From Cypionkella psychrotolerans (lineage in GTDB: Bacteria > Pseudomonadota > Alphaproteobacteria > Rhodobacterales > Rhodobacteraceae), in contig NZ_LGIC01000061.1 in NCBI RefSeq assembly GCF_001294535.1, positions 124,001 to 188,000 of the forward strand: DNA of 64,000 nucleotides. The letters are read 5' to 3'. Positions 43,031 to 52,057 of this stretch are shown one piece after another. How positions within the stretch are numbered: position 1 is the stretch's first letter; every line of letters begins with the position of its first letter. Both the position numbers and the translations under genes were made by a program. Below the pieces are notes generated by a model that saw only the letters and a list, made by a program, of their open reading frames with translations, searched no databases and had not been told where the DNA came from.

Positions 43031-43768
43031 TTAATTGTCGAAACAGGCGGAGCGGCCATCCGCCAGAATGGTCTCGGCCCCCGACATGATCGCCCCCGTG
43101 CGTTTGCGCACGAAACTGGTGGGTTTGGAGGCAGAGCGACCTTTTGGGTCGGGCAGCACAGCGGCGAGGCGGGCGGCTTGCAGGGCAGACAGATCGCGGG
43201 CATCGACGCCGAAATAGTGCTGGGCTGCGGCTTGCACCCCGAACACGCCCTCGTCGAATTCGGCGATGTTGAGGTAGACTTCAAGGATGCGCTGCTTAGA
43301 CCAGACCAACTCGACCACCGGGGTGAGACCCGCTTCGATGGCCTTGCGCAGCCAACTGCGGCCTTGCCAGAGAAAGACGTTCTTGGCGACCTGTTGGGTC
43401 AAGGTGGAGGCGCCTCGATTGCCGCCTTGCTCGGCGGCGGCGCGGATGGCGGCCATATCGAAGCCCCAGTGCAGGCAGAAATTGGCGTCCTCGGCGGCGA
43501 CAACGGAGCGGCCCATCACCGGGGCGATTTCATCCCAATCAACCCAATCTTTGCTGATGCCACCCAAGCGCCAGCTTTCGGAGAGTTGGTAGAGGTTGAT
43601 CGGGGGGGGCAGGAAACTGAACAGCAGGATCAGGACGCCGTAGAATCCGGCGATGCCCGCCAGCCCCCGCAAAAGCCAGCGTTTGATCTGCCGCCCTTTG
43701 GGGAGGGCTGCGATCAAGGCAGGCGCGGGCACGGCCTTTTTGCGCGGTTTCTTCGGGGTGTCGACCAT
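43031..43768 (-). CDS. mtgA: Monofunctional biosynthetic peptidoglycan transglycosylase
   Basis: A 245-residue GT51 enzyme that polymerises lipid II into glycan strands. A cytoplasmic basic start (PKKPRKKAVPA) and one membrane helix (about residues 38-58) are followed by the GT51 motifs: VVAAEDANFCLHWGFD (catalytic Glu), GASTLTQQVAKNVFL, SWLRKAIEAGLTPVVE, and ILEVYLNIAEFDEGVFGVQA. No transpeptidase domain follows, and the length fits MtgA. Confidence 0.93.
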   Translation of the reverse strand: MVDTPKKPRKKAVPAPALIAALPKGRQIKRWLLRGLAGIAGFYGVLILLFSFLPPPINLYQLSESWRLGGISKDWVDWDEIAPVMGRSVVAAEDANFCLHWGFDMAAIRAAAEQGGNRGASTLTQQVAKNVFLWQGRSWLRKAIEAGLTPVVELVWSKQRILEVYLNIAEFDEGVFGVQAAAQHYFGVDARDLSALQAARLAAVLPDPKGRSASKPTSFVRKRTGAIMSGAETILADGRSACFDN

Positions 43769-43827
43769 GTTTCAGCTTAGGCCCGAAGGTTGCGGTTTGG
43801 TCAAGGGTTTGAAGGGGTTTTTGGCTG

Positions 43828-43843
43828 TGTCCACGCGTGGACA
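43828..43843. promoter_or_regulatory. Perfect 16-bp palindrome upstream of mtgA
   Basis: TGTCCACGCGTGGACA reads the same on both strands and lies 60 bases before the mtgA start, in a 203-base gap between mtgA and a short antitoxin-like gene. The symmetry and length are those of a dimeric repressor operator; the protein is unknown. Confidence 0.5.
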
Positions 43844-43971
43844 AGCTTGTGGCTTATATGATTTCAAAGGGTTAGCTGGAGGCGATTTAGATTTCGTTAA
43901 GCATTACGGCGTGGATGCCTGACGAATGGCAAGTCATACCAAATCTTGCCAATACCGCTGTGGTGCCTGTC

Positions 43972-44124
43972 ATGAGCACGACGAACATCTCTTTGCCCGA
44001 CGACATGAAGGCCTTTGTGGACGAGCAGGTCCGCATCAACGGCTTTGCCAGCACCAGCGAATATATGCGCGCGCTGATCCGAGAGCGGGAAGACGCGATT
44101 GAGCGGCTGCGGGCAAGGGACTAG
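43972..44124 (+). CDS. Short ParD/CopG-like ribbon-helix-helix protein
   Basis: Fifty residues (MSTTNISLPDDMKAFVDEQV onwards, with NGFASTSEYMRALIREREDA) that match the DNA-binding N-terminal part of ParD-type antitoxins. ParD proteins usually have 80-95 residues, and the C-terminal toxin-binding tail is missing here. No parE-type gene follows before the GcvT gene. It may be a remnant of a toxin-antitoxin pair or a small free-standing regulator. The ATG at 43972 begins the conserved region; the frame is open from 43915. Confidence 0.6.
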   Translation: MSTTNISLPDDMKAFVDEQVRINGFASTSEYMRALIREREDAIERLRARD

Positions 44125-44253
44125 GCCGCCCGCGACCTGCCGTTCGCTTTGCGCGACTGATACCGCCTGATCCCGACAGAAAATGTCGCGCGTGATGCTG
44201 CACGGGGGCTGTGGCTTGCTTAGGTTTTGCGCAACCCTAGCCCGGAGCCCGCC

Positions 44254-45357
44254 ATGCCGCTACGCCGCACGCCGTTTTATGCCCTCGCCTCGGCCTATGG
44301 CGCGCAGATGGGGCCAGTGGGGGGCGGGTTTGTCTCGGCGCATCATTATGGCGATGTGCGGGCAGAGCATCTGAACACGCGGGCCAATGTCGGGGTGCAG
44401 GATCTGTCCACCATGGGCAAGATTGATGTGAAGGGGCCGGAGGCGGAGGCCTTGGTCAATTATCTGATCGTCAATGACGCGGCGGCGATGCGGGTGGGGG
44501 CTGCGCGCTATGCCAGCGTTTGTGCGCCCGATGGCGGGGTGATGGATGATCTGACGGTGTTCCGGCTGGCGGATGAGCATTTTCTGATTGTGTCAGGCTC
44601 GCGCAATCGGTTGAAGATCCGCGATTGGGCGATGCAACATGCGACCGGGCGGCGGGCTTATGTGACGGATATTACGGCGGCGATTGCGTTTCCGACCGTG
44701 CAGGGGCCACGCGCGCGGGAGTTGTTGGCGGGGCTGATCCCGGATGCGGATTTGAGCGCGTTGAAACGGTGGAGTTTCACTTGGGGGCATTTTGGCGAGA
44801 CGCGGGTGATGATTTCGCGCACCGGGGTGACCGGGGAATTGGGCTTTGAGTTGTTCGTGCCCTCGGATGAGGCGGCGGGGGTGTGGAACGGGCTTATGAC
44901 GGTGGGCGGTGCTTATGGGCTGCGCCCCTACGGCGTGCAGGCGATGTTCACTTTGGGGCTAGAGAAGCTTTATCCGGCGCATGGTATTGATATGGACGAG
45001 ACGGTGACGCCGTTTCATGTCGGCACCGATGCGTTCATCAAGTTTGACAAGGGCGACTTCATCGGGCGCGAGGCGCTGTTGCGGCTGCGCGAGGCCGGGG
45101 TGGCGACCGCTTGGGTCGGGTTGCTGATGGAGGGCGAAGTTCCTGCGGCTGAAGGGGCTGCAGTGATGCTGGATGGTACGCAGATTGGTCATGTGACCTA
45201 TAGCGATCACGGCTATTCGGTAGGGGCGGTTTTGGCCTCGGCCCATATCGAGAAGGGCTATGCGGTAGAGGGCGCGGAGGTGACGGTTGGGGGCGTTAAA
45301 GCGCGGGTGGCGCGCAAGGCGTTCTTTGATCCCGAGGGCGCGCGGCTGCGGGGGTGA
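44254..45357 (+). CDS. GcvT/aminomethyltransferase family protein
   Basis: A 367-residue folate-binding protein of the glycine cleavage T family. The pattern includes ANVGVQDLSTMGKIDVKGPE, NYLIVNDAAAMRVGAARYAS, the GGVMDDLTVFRL turn, RTGVTGELGFELFVP and a C-terminal barrel domain. Members move one-carbon units from amino or methylated compounds to tetrahydrofolate. No other glycine cleavage gene is near, so a demethylase of a methylated amine is as likely as GcvT proper. The N terminus differs from what I recall of DmdA. The ATG at 44254 is supported by CGGAG six bases upstream. Confidence 0.8.
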   Translation: MPLRRTPFYALASAYGAQMGPVGGGFVSAHHYGDVRAEHLNTRANVGVQDLSTMGKIDVKGPEAEALVNYLIVNDAAAMRVGAARYASVCAPDGGVMDDLTVFRLADEHFLIVSGSRNRLKIRDWAMQHATGRRAYVTDITAAIAFPTVQGPRARELLAGLIPDADLSALKRWSFTWGHFGETRVMISRTGVTGELGFELFVPSDEAAGVWNGLMTVGGAYGLRPYGVQAMFTLGLEKLYPAHGIDMDETVTPFHVGTDAFIKFDKGDFIGREALLRLREAGVATAWVGLLMEGEVPAAEGAAVMLDGTQIGHVTYSDHGYSVGAVLASAHIEKGYAVEGAEVTVGGVKARVARKAFFDPEGARLRG

Positions 45358-45468
45358 CGCGGCGTCACGGCGGAAATCGCGGCGGGCGGGGGAACGAAAA
45401 CCGATGTTCGGGGTTGTTGCTGCATAGGGCTTGGGAAACTAGGCCGCTGTGTAACAATGGAGATCATC

Positions 45469-45957
45469 ATGTTTCGCACTTCTATCGCAGCCTTCCTGAT
45501 GGCCACTGCCGTGGCCTTTCCGTCCTTCGCGCAAGACCTGAAGCCCGTGCGTGAGGTCGAGGTCAAAGTCGATACCGCTGGCGTCGCCAATGCGCAGGCG
45601 GCGGCTTATTGGGGCACGCTGCAAGACGATCTGAAGGCCTCGATCCTGACCAAAGTGGCGCCGAGTGATGACGAGGCGGCTGTCGTGATCAAGATCCGCA
45701 TTGACGATGTCTCGCTGGCCAATGGCTTTCAGGAGAAGCTTGGTTTGGGCGACACCACTCTGGTGGGCAACGTGCTGGTGCAGGACGACAAGAACCACAC
45801 CAAGGACGATGCCTATGACCTGACGGTCGACGTGAATGCCGCCAAGCCTTTGTTGCCGGCGGGCTATGATTTCACGGCGGCGGATGCGGATACCAAGGTG
45901 TATTACAATGCGATGGTCAATGCCTTCGCGGACGGCGTTGTGACCCGCCTGAAGTAA
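45469..45957 (+). CDS. Exported protein of unknown function
   Basis: A 162-residue protein with a clear signal peptide (MFRTSIAAFLMATAVAFPSF, cleavage after AQ at about 22). The mature part is acidic and mixed alpha/beta, without Cys (VEVKVDTAGVANAQAAAYWG, VVIKIRIDDVSLANGF). I do not recognise a family. GGAG lies seven bases before the ATG at 45469; the nearby ATG at 45457 has no ribosome site. The gene is monocistronic and ends at a strong terminator. Confidence 0.72.
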   Translation: MFRTSIAAFLMATAVAFPSFAQDLKPVREVEVKVDTAGVANAQAAAYWGTLQDDLKASILTKVAPSDDEAAVVIKIRIDDVSLANGFQEKLGLGDTTLVGNVLVQDDKNHTKDDAYDLTVDVNAAKPLLPAGYDFTAADADTKVYYNAMVNAFADGVVTRLK

Positions 45958-45976
45958 GTTTGGCGGGAGTGTGTGG

Positions 45977-46004
45977 AAAGGCCCCCGTTCGCGGGGGCCT
46001 TTTT
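45977..46004 (+). terminator. Rho-independent terminator
   Basis: Stem AAAGGCCCCCG / CGGGGGCCTTT closed by a TTCG tetraloop and running into TTTTT, 20 bases after the preceding stop codon. Confidence 0.93.
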
Positions 46005-46231
46005 GCTTTGGTGCAGGTGATGGCAGGCACCGCTACTGGCCATGTGGTCCATAACGATCAGGGGCACGGCAGCCTCGGCGCGACGGAGACCGCAAAGCCG
46101 TCGATCCCAAGGCGGTTGTGGCGTGCACGGCGTTGCTTGCGCCAGAGCGCGCGCGGCAATGGTTGCGTTGCATCAATGTGGGCGTCGCACTTTGGCGGTA
46201 GCCTTCTGCCATGCACTGTCAGGAGCGTGCC

Positions 46232-46741
46232 ATGCAAACCAACCAGACCCCATTCAACGACCAATCCGTGAACACAACCGGCTGTTGTGCCAAGTTCAAT
46301 CCTGCAGGGTGGGACGCGCAAGAGCTGCATTTCAAGGACAAGCCATTCGTGCGCGCCAGCACTTTGTCGATCGGGCATGTGCCGCTGAACATGGGCGTGG
46401 TCTATGCCCGTGTGCAGGGGCATATTGAAAAGGCGGATGCGGGCGATCCATCACAGGATCTGGTGATGTCACGCGATCCGTCGGCTTTTACCGGCGAGCA
46501 TCTGTTTGCTGTGAAAAGCCCGGTGGCCGACGAGGAGATGATCGCAGTGAGCGGCGATTTCCTCACCAAGGTTTTTGAAGGGCCTTATTCGGCCGTGCGC
46601 GGCTGGTATGGTCAGATGCAGGCGCTGGCCCGAGAAAAAGGGCACGAGCCGAAACAGGTTTGGTTTTACTACACCACTTGCCCCGATTGCGCGAAGGCCT
46701 ACGGCGCGAATCCGGTCGTTGGGCTGGTGGAACTTGCTTGA
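46232..46741 (+). CDS. Conserved protein of unknown function with CC and CxxC motifs
   Basis: A 169-residue cytosolic protein starting MQTNQTPFNDQSVNTTGCCA, with KFNPAGWDAQELHFKDKPFV and ending VWFYYTTCPDCAKAYG then VVGLVEL. I recall relatives, sometimes called hydrolases without proof, that share the CC, the PLNMG and the final TTCPxCAxxYG pattern; the fold may be GyrI-like. AGGAG stands before the ATG at 46232. The 225 bases upstream hold no other gene. It ends at a terminator shared with the convergent gltB. Confidence 0.65.
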   Translation: MQTNQTPFNDQSVNTTGCCAKFNPAGWDAQELHFKDKPFVRASTLSIGHVPLNMGVVYARVQGHIEKADAGDPSQDLVMSRDPSAFTGEHLFAVKSPVADEEMIAVSGDFLTKVFEGPYSAVRGWYGQMQALAREKGHEPKQVWFYYTTCPDCAKAYGANPVVGLVELA

Positions 46742-46744
46742 CGA

Positions 46745-46773
46745 AAAGGCCCCCGGATAAGGGGGGCCTTTCT
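46745..46773 (+). terminator. Rho-independent terminator between convergent genes
   Basis: AAAGGCCCCC / GGGGGCCTTT stem with a 7-base loop directly after the stop codon of the CC/CxxC protein, 14 bases from the end of gltB. The A and T tracts on both sides make it usable in both directions. Confidence 0.8.
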
Positions 46774-46786
46774 GGTGCGCGGCAGA

Positions 46787-49700
46787 TTATTCCGCCGGGA
46801 CTTTCGCCGCTTCGTCCGACAGCGGATATGCGAGGTGCGGCAGCATCTCTTTCGGGCAGATTTGCAGGAAATTCGCGCGCTCGGTGGCCCAATCGGCGAG
46901 GATGCGAGCGGCGATGCGCGACCCGGTTTCTTTGGCGTGACGCTCAATCAGGTGGCGCAGTTGTGCCTCCCAATGCGGGTGGGCGACGGCGCAGGTCAGC
47001 ACGGTTTCGTCGTTGATGAAGTCTTCCGCGATGGCTTGGGGATCGTAGACATAGGCCATCCCCCCGGTCATGCCGGCACCGAAGTTGGCACCGATTTTGC
47101 CGAGGATGACGGCGGTGCCGCCAGTCATGTATTCACAGCCGTTCGAGCCGCAGCCTTCGACCACCACGGACGCACCTGAGTTGCGGACGGCGAAACGCTC
47201 ACCTGCCCGACCGCTGGCAAACAGGTAGCCAGCCGTCGCACCATAGAGCACGGTGTTGCCGATGATGGTGTTATCCTCGGCTTTCAAGGGCGAGGACATT
47301 TGCGGGCGGACGACAATGGTGCCGCCGGACAGGCCCTTGCCGACATAGTCGTTGGCGTCGCCTTGGACCTCCAGCTTCAGTCCGTTGACGGCGAAAGCGC
47401 CCAAGGATTGACCGCAAGAGCCGTGCAGTTTCACCGTCAGGTGATCGGGTTGCAGGTTGTTGCGCATGCCGAATTTCTTGACGATATGGCTGCTGGCCCG
47501 GGTGCCGATGGTACGCAGGGTATTGCGGACGGCGTAGGAGAGTTGCATCTTCTCGCCGTCTTCAAAGAACCGCGCGCCGTCTTTGACGATTTCCGCGTCC
47601 AACGTATCGGGGACGTGGTTGCGGGGTTTTGAGCGGTCGTAGGTGATTTTTGAGGCACCATCGACCGTGATCAGCAGCGGGTTCAGGTCGAGATCATCGA
47701 GGTGGGCAGAGCCACGGCTGACCTGTGACAGAAGGTCAGCGCGACCGATGATTTCATCCATAGACCGCGCGCCGATCTGGGCGAGGATTTCGCGGACTTC
47801 CTGCGCGTAGAAGGTGATCAGGTTGACGACCTTGTCCGCCGTCCCGGTGAATTTGACGCGCAGGGCGGTGTCTTGGGTGCAGACGCCGACCGGGCAGGTG
47901 TTCGACTGGCATTGACGCACCATGATGCAGCCCATCGCGATAAGCGCAGCCGTGCCGATGCCGTATTCCTCGGCCCCGAGCATGGCGGCCATCACCACGT
48001 CACGACCGGTGCGCAAGCCGCCATCGGTGCGCAGGGTGACGCGTTCGCGCAGGTTGTTCATCGACAGAACCTGATGCGCCTCGGTCAGGCCCATTTCCCA
48101 CGGCAGGCCTGCATATTTGATCGAGGTGCCGGGCGATGCCCCGGTGCCGCCGTTGTGGCCGGAGATCAGGATGATATCGGCTTTCGCTTTCGCCACACCT
48201 GCGGCGATGGTGCCGACGCCGCTTGCGGACACCAGTTTCACCGTGACTTTGGCGCGCGGGTTGATCTGTTTCAGGTCGTAGATCAGCTGTGCGAGGTCTT
48301 CGATGGAATAGATATCGTGGTGCGGCGGTGGGCTGATCAGGGTCACGCCTTTGGTGGAATGGCGCAGGCGGGCAATCAGCTCGGTCACTTTCATGCCGGG
48401 CAACTGGCCGCCTTCGCCGGGCTTGGCACCTTGGGCGACTTTGATTTCAAGTTCTTCGCAGGCGTTCAGGTATTCGGCGGTGACGCCGAAGCGGCCAGAG
48501 GCGACCTGCTTGATCTTGGCGGAAGGGTTGTCGCCATTCGGTTCGGGCAGGAAGTGCGCGGGGTCTTCACCGCCCTCGCCACTATCGGATTTCGCGCCGA
48601 TGCGGTTCATTGCGACGTTCAGGGTCTTATGCGCCTCTGGCCCCAAGGCCCCCAGCGACATGCCCGGAGTCACAAAGCGTTTGCGGATTGAGGTGATGCT
48701 TTCGACTTCCTCAATCGGCACCGGCTTGCCCAAGGTCTTGATATCGAGCAGATCGCGGATGTGAATCGGCGGGTTGGAGCGCATCGCGGCAGAGTATTGC
48801 TTCCACAGATCAAACGACGCGCGGTCGCAGGCCGATTGCAGCATGTGCATGGTCTGCGCTTCCCAAGCGTGCTTTTCGCCCGAGCGGCGGGCTTTGTAGA
48901 AGCCGCCAATCGGCAGAACATCCGCGCCACCAAGCCAGCCTTTGGCGTGGACTTCTTCGACCTTCATCTGGATGCCGTGCAGACCGATGCCCGAGATGCG
49001 GCTTTGCATACCGGGGAAATACTCGGCCACCATGGCACGGGATAGGCCCACGGCCTCAAAGTTCAGACCGCCGCGATAGGACGAGATCACCGAAATGCCC
49101 ATTTTGGACATGATCTTGAGCAGGCCCGCATCGACGGCATAGCCATAGCGGCGCATGGCATCGACGAGGCTGCCGTCGATCAGACCGCGACGGATGCGGT
49201 CGGCAATGCTGTCTTGCGCGAGATAGGCGTTGACGGTGGTGGCCCCTGAACCGATCAGGACGGCGAAATAGTGGGGGTCGATACACTCAGCGCTGCGGAC
49301 GTTGACCGAGCAGAAGGTGCGCAGGCCCTTGCGGGTCAGCCAGCTGTGCACAGCCGACGTGGCGAGGATCATCGGCATCGCGACCTTTTCGGGCGACTGA
49401 TGCTGATCGGTCATCACCAACTGGCCTGCACCCGAGCGCACGGCGTCTTCGGCTTCGGCCCGGATACGTTCTAGTCCTTGGCGCAGGGCATCGGGGCCAC
49501 CGTTCACCGGGAAGGTGCAGTCGATGAAGGCGACTTGATCGCCGAAGCGTTTCACCAACACGTCAAATTCGGCATTGGCAAGGAAGGGGCTTTCCAGCAC
49601 CAGAATCTCGCTTTGCGCGTTGGTTTCATCCAGCACGTTGCGCAGGTTGCCGAAGCGGGTTTTCAGCGACATCACCCGGCCTTCGCGAAGCGAGTCGATC

Positions 49701-51325
49701 GGCGGGTTGGTGACTTGGCTGAAGTTCTGGCGGAAGAAGTGCGACAGGGGCCGATAAACCGAGGACAGCACGGCGGCGGGGGTATCATCGCCCATCGAGG
49801 CGATCATTTCCTTGCCGTCTTCGGCCATCGGGGCAAGGACTTGTTCGAGTTCTTCAACGGTAAAGCCCGCCGCGATCTGACGCTTGCGCAGCTCGGCGCC
49901 CTCGAACATCGCCACTTCGGGCACGTCGCGCAGCAAAGCGTTGAGGTCGACGATCTTCTCGATCCAAGTGCCATAGGGCTGAGCGGCGGCGAGTTTATCT
50001 TTCAGCGCAACGTCGTGGTAAAGTTTGCCCTCGGCCATATCGACGGCGATCATCTGTCCCGGCCCGAGCGCGCCCTTTTCGCGGATGGTGGCTTCATCGA
50101 CAGGCACCATGCCCGCTTCGGAACCGGCGATCAGCAGGCCATCACCAGTGACGACATAGCGCATCGGGCGCAGGCCGTTGCGGTCAAGCCCACCGCAGAC
50201 CCAGCGGCCATCGGTCATCGCGAGGGCAGCGGGGCCATCCCACGGCTCGATCACCGAGTTGCAATAGGCATACATATCGGCCCAAGCGGGCTTCATATCG
50301 GTGGTGGCTTTGCTCCATGCTTCCGGCACCAGCATGGTTTTGGCGAGCGGCGCATTGCGGCCCGAGCGCACAAGGGCTTCAAACACCGCATCCAAAGCAC
50401 CGGAGTCAGAGGTGCCCGCCGGGATGATCGGTTTGATGTCTTCGGCGGCATCACCAAAGTTGTTGCTAGCCATGCGAATTTCGTGGCTTTTCATCCAGTT
50501 GATGTTGCCTTTCAGCGTGTTGATCTCGCCGTTATGGGCCAACATGCGGAAAGGTTGTGCCAACCACCACTGCGGGAAAGTGTTGGTGGAATAGCGCTGA
50601 TGGTAGATCGCGAAGGCGGATTCAAAGCGGTCGTCCATCAGGTCAGGGTAGAAGGTGGCGACCTGTTCGGCCAGCATCATGCCTTTGTAGATGATGCTGC
50701 GGCAGGACAGGGAGCACAGATACATGCCTTGGATTTGGGACGCGAGGGCGGCTTTTTCGATGCGGCGGCGGATGATATACAGCTCGCGCTCGAACTGCTC
50801 CTGATCAATATCCTTATCACAACGGATCAGGATTTGTTCGATCTCGGGCCGGGTGGCATTGGCTTTGTCGCCGAGCACGGAGGTGTCGACGGGGACGTGA
50901 CGCCAGCCATAGATGTAGTGACCCATGCGCAGCACTTCGGCTTCGACAATGGTGCGGCAGCGTTCTTGCGCGCCGAAATCAGTGCGCGGCAGGAAGACCT
51001 GACCGACGGCGATCAGCTTGTGGATGTCGGGCTCGTGCCCGGTGCGGCGGACTTGGTCGTAGAAGAATTTGACCGGGATCTGCACATGGATGCCCGCGCC
51101 ATCGCCGGTTTTGCCGTCGGCATCGACAGCACCGCGGTGCCAGATCGCCTTCAGCGCGTTGATGCCGTTTTCGACGACTTTGCGGGAGGGCTTGCCGGAA
51201 ATCGCGACCACCAGACCGACGCCGCAGGACGAATGTTCATCTTCGGTTTTATAGAGGCTGTTGGCGTCCATATAGGCGCGTTTGGCTTCTTCGGCGCGAA
51301 CCCAGTCTTCGTTATAGATCGTCAT
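46787..51325 (-). CDS. gltB: Glutamate synthase (NADPH) large subunit
   Basis: A 1512-residue alpha subunit that makes two glutamates from glutamine and 2-oxoglutarate. The class II amidotransferase domain begins at Cys34 (SSCGVGLV) after a propeptide of 33 residues. The central FMN/synthase domain contains ISGHNGGTGASPGTSIKYAG, and the 3Fe-4S cluster ligands are in CIMVRQCQSNTCPVGVC. The C-terminal GXGXG beta-helix domain has GCGSNGCEYMTGGTAVILG. Length is normal. It is the last gene of gltD - periplasmic protein - gltB and overlaps the middle gene by 14 bases. It provides the main ammonia assimilation route together with glutamine synthetase. Confidence 0.97.
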   Translation of the reverse strand: MTIYNEDWVRAEEAKRAYMDANSLYKTEDEHSSCGVGLVVAISGKPSRKVVENGINALKAIWHRGAVDADGKTGDGAGIHVQIPVKFFYDQVRRTGHEPDIHKLIAVGQVFLPRTDFGAQERCRTIVEAEVLRMGHYIYGWRHVPVDTSVLGDKANATRPEIEQILIRCDKDIDQEQFERELYIIRRRIEKAALASQIQGMYLCSLSCRSIIYKGMMLAEQVATFYPDLMDDRFESAFAIYHQRYSTNTFPQWWLAQPFRMLAHNGEINTLKGNINWMKSHEIRMASNNFGDAAEDIKPIIPAGTSDSGALDAVFEALVRSGRNAPLAKTMLVPEAWSKATTDMKPAWADMYAYCNSVIEPWDGPAALAMTDGRWVCGGLDRNGLRPMRYVVTGDGLLIAGSEAGMVPVDEATIREKGALGPGQMIAVDMAEGKLYHDVALKDKLAAAQPYGTWIEKIVDLNALLRDVPEVAMFEGAELRKRQIAAGFTVEELEQVLAPMAEDGKEMIASMGDDTPAAVLSSVYRPLSHFFRQNFSQVTNPPIDSLREGRVMSLKTRFGNLRNVLDETNAQSEILVLESPFLANAEFDVLVKRFGDQVAFIDCTFPVNGGPDALRQGLERIRAEAEDAVRSGAGQLVMTDQHQSPEKVAMPMILATSAVHSWLTRKGLRTFCSVNVRSAECIDPHYFAVLIGSGATTVNAYLAQDSIADRIRRGLIDGSLVDAMRRYGYAVDAGLLKIMSKMGISVISSYRGGLNFEAVGLSRAMVAEYFPGMQSRISGIGLHGIQMKVEEVHAKGWLGGADVLPIGGFYKARRSGEKHAWEAQTMHMLQSACDRASFDLWKQYSAAMRSNPPIHIRDLLDIKTLGKPVPIEEVESITSIRKRFVTPGMSLGALGPEAHKTLNVAMNRIGAKSDSGEGGEDPAHFLPEPNGDNPSAKIKQVASGRFGVTAEYLNACEELEIKVAQGAKPGEGGQLPGMKVTELIARLRHSTKGVTLISPPPHHDIYSIEDLAQLIYDLKQINPRAKVTVKLVSASGVGTIAAGVAKAKADIILISGHNGGTGASPGTSIKYAGLPWEMGLTEAHQVLSMNNLRERVTLRTDGGLRTGRDVVMAAMLGAEEYGIGTAALIAMGCIMVRQCQSNTCPVGVCTQDTALRVKFTGTADKVVNLITFYAQEVREILAQIGARSMDEIIGRADLLSQVSRGSAHLDDLDLNPLLITVDGASKITYDRSKPRNHVPDTLDAEIVKDGARFFEDGEKMQLSYAVRNTLRTIGTRASSHIVKKFGMRNNLQPDHLTVKLHGSCGQSLGAFAVNGLKLEVQGDANDYVGKGLSGGTIVVRPQMSSPLKAEDNTIIGNTVLYGATAGYLFASGRAGERFAVRNSGASVVVEGCGSNGCEYMTGGTAVILGKIGANFGAGMTGGMAYVYDPQAIAEDFINDETVLTCAVAHPHWEAQLRHLIERHAKETGSRIAARILADWATERANFLQICPKEMLPHLAYPLSDEAAKVPAE

Positions 51326-52025
51326 GGCTGCTAACCTCCGGGCTATGGCTTTGGGGGAAGGACGACATCACGGCGTCGCATTCAAAGATCGGTTGCGTGG
51401 CGGCGAAGCCTTTTTCGCCGGGCAGGATGAATTGCACCGGGCTGCCTTCGAGGGGCAGCCATTGCGTGCCATCCCACCATTCGGATTGGCCGGAAAAGAA
51501 GTTCCGCCACTCGGCACTGACATATTCATGGCCGTGCGACTTACGCAGCTCATTGCCCGCATCGTCGGTTTCGACATATTCAAATTCGGTGCGCTGCAGC
51601 GTGACGCCGTCGATGGTGGCGGTTTCGTCGGTCAGCTTGTCGTAGCCTTTGACATTGGTGTGCTCGCCATTGTCTTTGCTGAGGCTGAAGTCGAAATCAT
51701 CGCGGCCTGTCGCCAGCAGGCTGGAGAAATTCGCCGGGTCTTTGGGGTTTGGGTCGAGGGTTTGGATGACCGTGGGATTCAGATCATAGCTTTCGATCCA
51801 CTGGGTTTCGCGATCGATTTTCGACATGTAGAACATGCCCTCTTGATCGAAATCGGCGCGCCATTTGTCGCCGGGATTGTCTTTCTCGCAGGTGTAGTAG
51901 TTCGCGACATAGCAGCCGCGCGATTGCACGGTGAGGGTGGTGGTGCAGCCTTGCGGCGGCGTGAAGCTGCCCGCGAGCGCGGGGGTGGCTACGAGGAACA
52001 GCGGGAAAAGCAGGGCGGTCCGCAT
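51312..52025 (-). CDS. Exported protein of unknown function inside the glutamate synthase operon
   Basis: A 237-residue protein with a signal peptide (MRTALLFPLFLVATPALAG). The mature part has four Cys near the N terminus or end (GCTTTLTVQSRGC, YYTCEKD and FECDAVM) and much acidic and aromatic sequence (EYVSAEWRNFFSGQSEWWDG). I do not recognise a family. It lies 32 bases after gltD and overlaps gltB, so it is made together with glutamate synthase, although it must act in the periplasm. The ATG at 52025 has AAGGAT upstream; the twelve preceding codons of open frame lack a ribosome site. Confidence 0.75.
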   Translation of the reverse strand: MRTALLFPLFLVATPALAGSFTPPQGCTTTLTVQSRGCYVANYYTCEKDNPGDKWRADFDQEGMFYMSKIDRETQWIESYDLNPTVIQTLDPNPKDPANFSSLLATGRDDFDFSLSKDNGEHTNVKGYDKLTDETATIDGVTLQRTEFEYVETDDAGNELRKSHGHEYVSAEWRNFFSGQSEWWDGTQWLPLEGSPVQFILPGEKGFAATQPIFECDAVMSSFPQSHSPEVSSHDDL

Positions 52026-52057
52026 GGGTTGATCCTTTTGATGTGTGATCTTTGCGA

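Noticed and set aside
44254-45357. Reading the GcvT-family protein as DMSP demethylase DmdA
   Set aside because: The length fits, but the N-terminal and central sequence do not resemble what I recall of DmdA, and no DMSP-related gene is near.
49478-51334. Very long open frame antisense to gltB, with similar ones antisense to algJ/algI and to the large Sel1 gene
   Set aside because: GC-rich codon use leaves the opposite strand open. The translated products are low-complexity His/Gly/Arg-rich sequence without family features, while the other strand encodes clear proteins.
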